Positions 39,797 to 41,455 of a stretch of DNA of 41,455 nt are shown here, piece by piece. A program made the position numbers and the translations under genes. Location of the stretch: the NCBI GenBank assembly GCA_009784985.1, contig WQXF01000006.1, positions 1 to 41,455 on the forward strand. Reading direction: 5' to 3'. Numbering within the stretch: position 1 is the first letter of the stretch; each line of letters starts with the position of its first letter. The DNA is from Clostridia bacterium. Its GTDB lineage: Bacteria > Bacillota > Clostridia > Christensenellales > Aristaeellaceae. The notes beneath the pieces are model-generated. The model saw only the letters and a program-made list of their open reading frames with translations. It did not search any database and had not been told where the DNA came from.

Positions 39797-40935
39797 GCCT
39801 GCACCTCCTCAACATACGTGTCCGGGTGCTCCCGGTCATATAACTCACCGGCCCAAATCAGCAAGAGCAACTCCCCAGGCCCGGTATTTTCGATGTTGTG
39901 GGTGTATCCGGGCGGGATATCCACGATATCGTACCGCTCCCCACTCACGGGATAAGACAGGACCGTATCGGTGCCCAGCTTTCGGAAACGGATCACACCC
40001 TGGCCCTGGATCACCACAAACTTCTCTGCCTTGGTGTTATGCCAGTGCTGGCCCCGCGTAACGCCGGGCACGGTGCGCGACACGCTGATCTGGCCAAATT
40101 GGGCCGACTTGATCAGCTCGGCAAAGTCGCCCCGTACATCCGGATGGCGTTGGGCCGCCACGGCAAACCCGTCTTCCGGCAAGTAGGAAAGAAAGGTGGC
40201 ATACAGCTTGCGGGTAAGGGAGTCGGCCCGGTCGCCGGTAATGGCAAAAGCGGCGCGGGAATCGGCAAAACCCCGCAGCGTATCGGCCAGCCTGCCCAGG
40301 GTAATGGAATAAGTGGGCGATGCATGGCAAAAGCCGTCTGCATCCGAGGGTTGGTTTGTGCCACCCCCCCGCAGGAGGGCCATCAGCGTCTCCACCAGAT
40401 CGTCGATGTACAGCAGGGTAAGCTCTATGGCGGGGTCCTCTACCTGCATGGCCTCGTTCCGGGCCGCCTGATGGCAAAACGTAGCCACCACGCTATTATA
40501 GAAAGGGCGGCACCACTTGCCAAACACGCCGGGGAAACGAAATACATAGGCGGGCGCGCCGGTATCCCGGGCATAGGCAAAGGCCTCGGCCTCGGCAGCC
40601 TGCTTGCTTTGGCCGTAGGGATTATCCAGCGCCGCCTGGGCAGAAGAAGCCAAAACAAAGGGGATTTTTTCGCTTCTCTCCCTCAACAGCAAAAGAAGCT
40701 GGCGGGTCAAATCAAAATTGCCCGCTTGATACTCCGCCGGGTCCATGGGCCGGTTCACCCCGGCCAGGTGGATCACAAAGTCTGCCTGCCGCGCGTATTC
40801 GGCCAGGGCCTCCGTTGGGCTCTCTACATCAAAGCGCAGCAAAGCAAATTCTTCCGGCAGCCGTGCCAAGTTTACGCACAGATTTTTGCCGATAAACCCG
40901 GAAGCGCCGGTAATCAGCACACGCATCGCACACAT
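39793..40935 (-). CDS. capF: Bifunctional SDR-cupin enzyme CapF/FnlB (UDP-L-FucNAc pathway)
   Basis: 380 residues. The N-terminal SDR domain has GASGFIGKNL (NADPH), a Ser-rich SSAQAA segment and YGQSK (YxxxK). The C-terminal cupin (about 265-375) has GVTRGQHWHNTKAEKFVVIQGQGVIRF, the metal-binding core. This fusion is diagnostic of CapF, which epimerises and reduces the CapE product. ATG 40935 has AAGGAGG ten bases up. The first enzyme, CapE/FnlA, is not in the window. Confidence 0.9.
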   Translation of the reverse strand: MCAMRVLITGASGFIGKNLCVNLARLPEEFALLRFDVESPTEALAEYARQADFVIHLAGVNRPMDPAEYQAGNFDLTRQLLLLLRERSEKIPFVLASSAQAALDNPYGQSKQAAEAEAFAYARDTGAPAYVFRFPGVFGKWCRPFYNSVVATFCHQAARNEAMQVEDPAIELTLLYIDDLVETLMALLRGGGTNQPSDADGFCHASPTYSITLGRLADTLRGFADSRAAFAITGDRADSLTRKLYATFLSYLPEDGFAVAAQRHPDVRGDFAELIKSAQFGQISVSRTVPGVTRGQHWHNTKAEKFVVIQGQGVIRFRKLGTDTVLSYPVSGERYDIVDIPPGYTHNIENTGPGELLLLIWAGELYDREHPDTYVEEVQA

Positions 40936-40963
40936 CGTTGGTAAACCTCCTTCGCCGATGCAT

Positions 40964-40993
40964 ATTGTAACATAAAATGGGGAGGATTGTCCA
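40964..40993 (-). promoter_or_regulatory. Promoter of capF-capG (and probably lepA-hemW)
   Basis: Minus strand TGGACA, 18-base spacer, TACAAT. No other promoter was found up to hemW. Confidence 0.5.
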
Positions 40994-41043
40994 AAAGAAA
41001 CCGTGAAGTAAAAATTAAGCCTATGAAAGAGCCAAATCCGTGC

Positions 41044-41072
41044 TTGACAAGGCACCTTCCATCGTGTAAACT
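41044..41072 (+). promoter_or_regulatory. Promoter of the tRNA cluster
   Basis: TTGACA, 17-base spacer, TAAACT. Start near 41079, about 25 bases before the first tRNA. Confidence 0.7.
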
Positions 41073-41104
41073 ATGTTTCGTCGCTTTCGATGCGGATGGG
41101 CAAT

Positions 41105-41181
41105 CGGGGTGTGGCGCAGCCTGGTAGCGTACGTGCTTTGGGAGCATGGGGCCGGAGGTTCGAATCCTCTCACCCCGACCA
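41105..41181 (+). tRNA. tRNA-Pro (UGG anticodon)
   Basis: Acceptor CGGGGTG/CACCCCG, anticodon loop TTTGGGA (TGG), T loop TTCGAAT, CCA encoded. 77 bases. Confidence 0.97.
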
Positions 41182-41194
41182 AGCGACACTTTAT

Positions 41195-41269
41195 GGCCCC
41201 GTGGTCAAGTGGTCAAGACACCGCCCTTTCACGGCGGTAACAGGGGTTCGAGTCCCCTCGGGGTCACCA
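41195..41269 (+). tRNA. tRNA-Glu (UUC anticodon)
   Basis: Acceptor GGCCCCG/CGGGGTC, stem CCGCC/GGCGG around CTTTCAC (TTC), T loop TTCGAGT, CCA encoded. 75 bases. Confidence 0.97.
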
Positions 41270-41297
41270 CCTCTTTTACCTGTAAGGTGCGCCACAC

Positions 41298-41374
41298 GGG
41301 CCTTTAGCTCAGTTGGTTAGAGCGACCGGCTCATAACCGGTTGGTCCGGGGTTCGAGTCCCTGAAGGCCCACCA
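41298..41374 (+). tRNA. tRNA-Met (CAU anticodon), elongator type
   Basis: Acceptor GGGCCTT/AAGGCCC fully paired, so not an initiator; anticodon loop CTCATAA, stem ACCGG/CCGGT. CCA encoded. A tRNA-Ile with lysidine also has CAU, but the body resembles elongator Met. Confidence 0.93.
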
Positions 41375-41379
41375 TATCT

Positions 41380-41455
41380 GGCCCGGTAGTTCAGTTGGTT
41401 AGAATGCCAGCCTGTCACGCTGGAGGTCGAGGGTTCGAGCCCCTTCCGGGTCGCC
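41380..41455 (+). tRNA. tRNA-Asp (GUC anticodon), last base outside window
   Basis: Acceptor GGCCCGG/CCGGGTC, loop CTGTCAC (GTC), T loop TTCGAGC, then GCC with the final A beyond the edge. The array may continue. Confidence 0.95.

Noticed and set aside
39898-40944. 348-codon plus-strand frame
   Set aside because: Antisense shadow of capF; no ribosome site or family features.
41105-41455. Repeated blocks at the right edge as a possible CRISPR array
   Set aside because: The similar blocks are T-arm and CCA parts of four tRNA genes; no regular repeat-spacer pattern exists anywhere in the window.

Overview
This is a GC-rich window from a low-GC-lineage-type (Firmicutes) bacterium, most likely a member of the Clostridia. 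The evidence is gene order: rpmH-rnpA-yidD-yidC-jag, rho-rpmE-yqhQ-prmC-prfA-zip-tsaC/sua5-LMW phosphatase, and lepA-hemW-hrcA-grpE-dnaK-dnaJ-prmA-rsmE-mtaB-HIT-rpsU all appear as in that group. A perfect CIRCE element, many TTGACA-17-TATAAT promoters, strong GGAGG ribosome sites and CCA-encoding tRNA genes also fit. I cannot name the genus. Most housekeeping genes lie on the minus strand; the plus strand carries only an envelope/glycan cluster (1.4-7.4 kb) and a tRNA array at the right edge.

Layout. 0-1.4 kb: a Cro/C1-type HTH gene overlapping a Ser/Thr kinase that runs off the left edge, with a promoter and a palindromic operator candidate. 1.4-7.4 kb (+): GT2 polyprenol-type glycosyltransferase, GT-C membrane glycosyltransferase, GNAT acetyltransferase, GH13 branching enzyme, then an orphan antitoxin whose toxin is cut to a stub by a REP/BIME-like repeat. 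7.4-13.4 kb (-): the rpmH-rnpA-yidD-yidC-khpB operon ending in a DUF6886 gene, and a pyrimidine-nucleoside phosphorylase with a secreted DUF1444-like protein. 13.5-14.5 kb (-): a two-gene ImmA/IrrE protease plus CxxC two-helix membrane protein operon. 14.9-23.4 kb (-): the rho-to-phosphatase translation/termination block, interrupted twice by relBE-type toxin-antitoxin pairs with their own promoters. 23.6-29.5 kb (-): a THUMP-less Trm11-like methylase, rpsU, a few small proteins, HIT, mtaB, rsmE, prmA and a small antitoxin-like cassette. 29.7-38.6 kb (-): the HrcA/CIRCE heat-shock operon, an unrecognised 362-residue protein, hemW and lepA. 38.7-40.9 kb (-): capF and capG, two of the three UDP-L-FucNAc synthesis enzymes. 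41.1-41.455 kb (+): tRNA Pro, Glu, Met, Asp.

The main biology is translation (release factors and their methylase, L31, L34, S21, L11 and 16S rRNA methylases, t6A and ms2t6A tRNA modification, EF4, four tRNAs), membrane insertion, protein folding and surface polysaccharide precursor synthesis. The accessory signal consists of four toxin-antitoxin-like loci lodged between core genes, three GTAG-footed inverted hairpin pairs, a gene-insertion scar around the acetyltransferase, and a terminator that sits inside the spacer of the heat-shock promoter. No CRISPR array, IS element or phage module was seen. I find no single clearly new system; the best candidates for a second look are the HTH-kinase pair, the ImmA-membrane protein pair and the BIME-like repeats.
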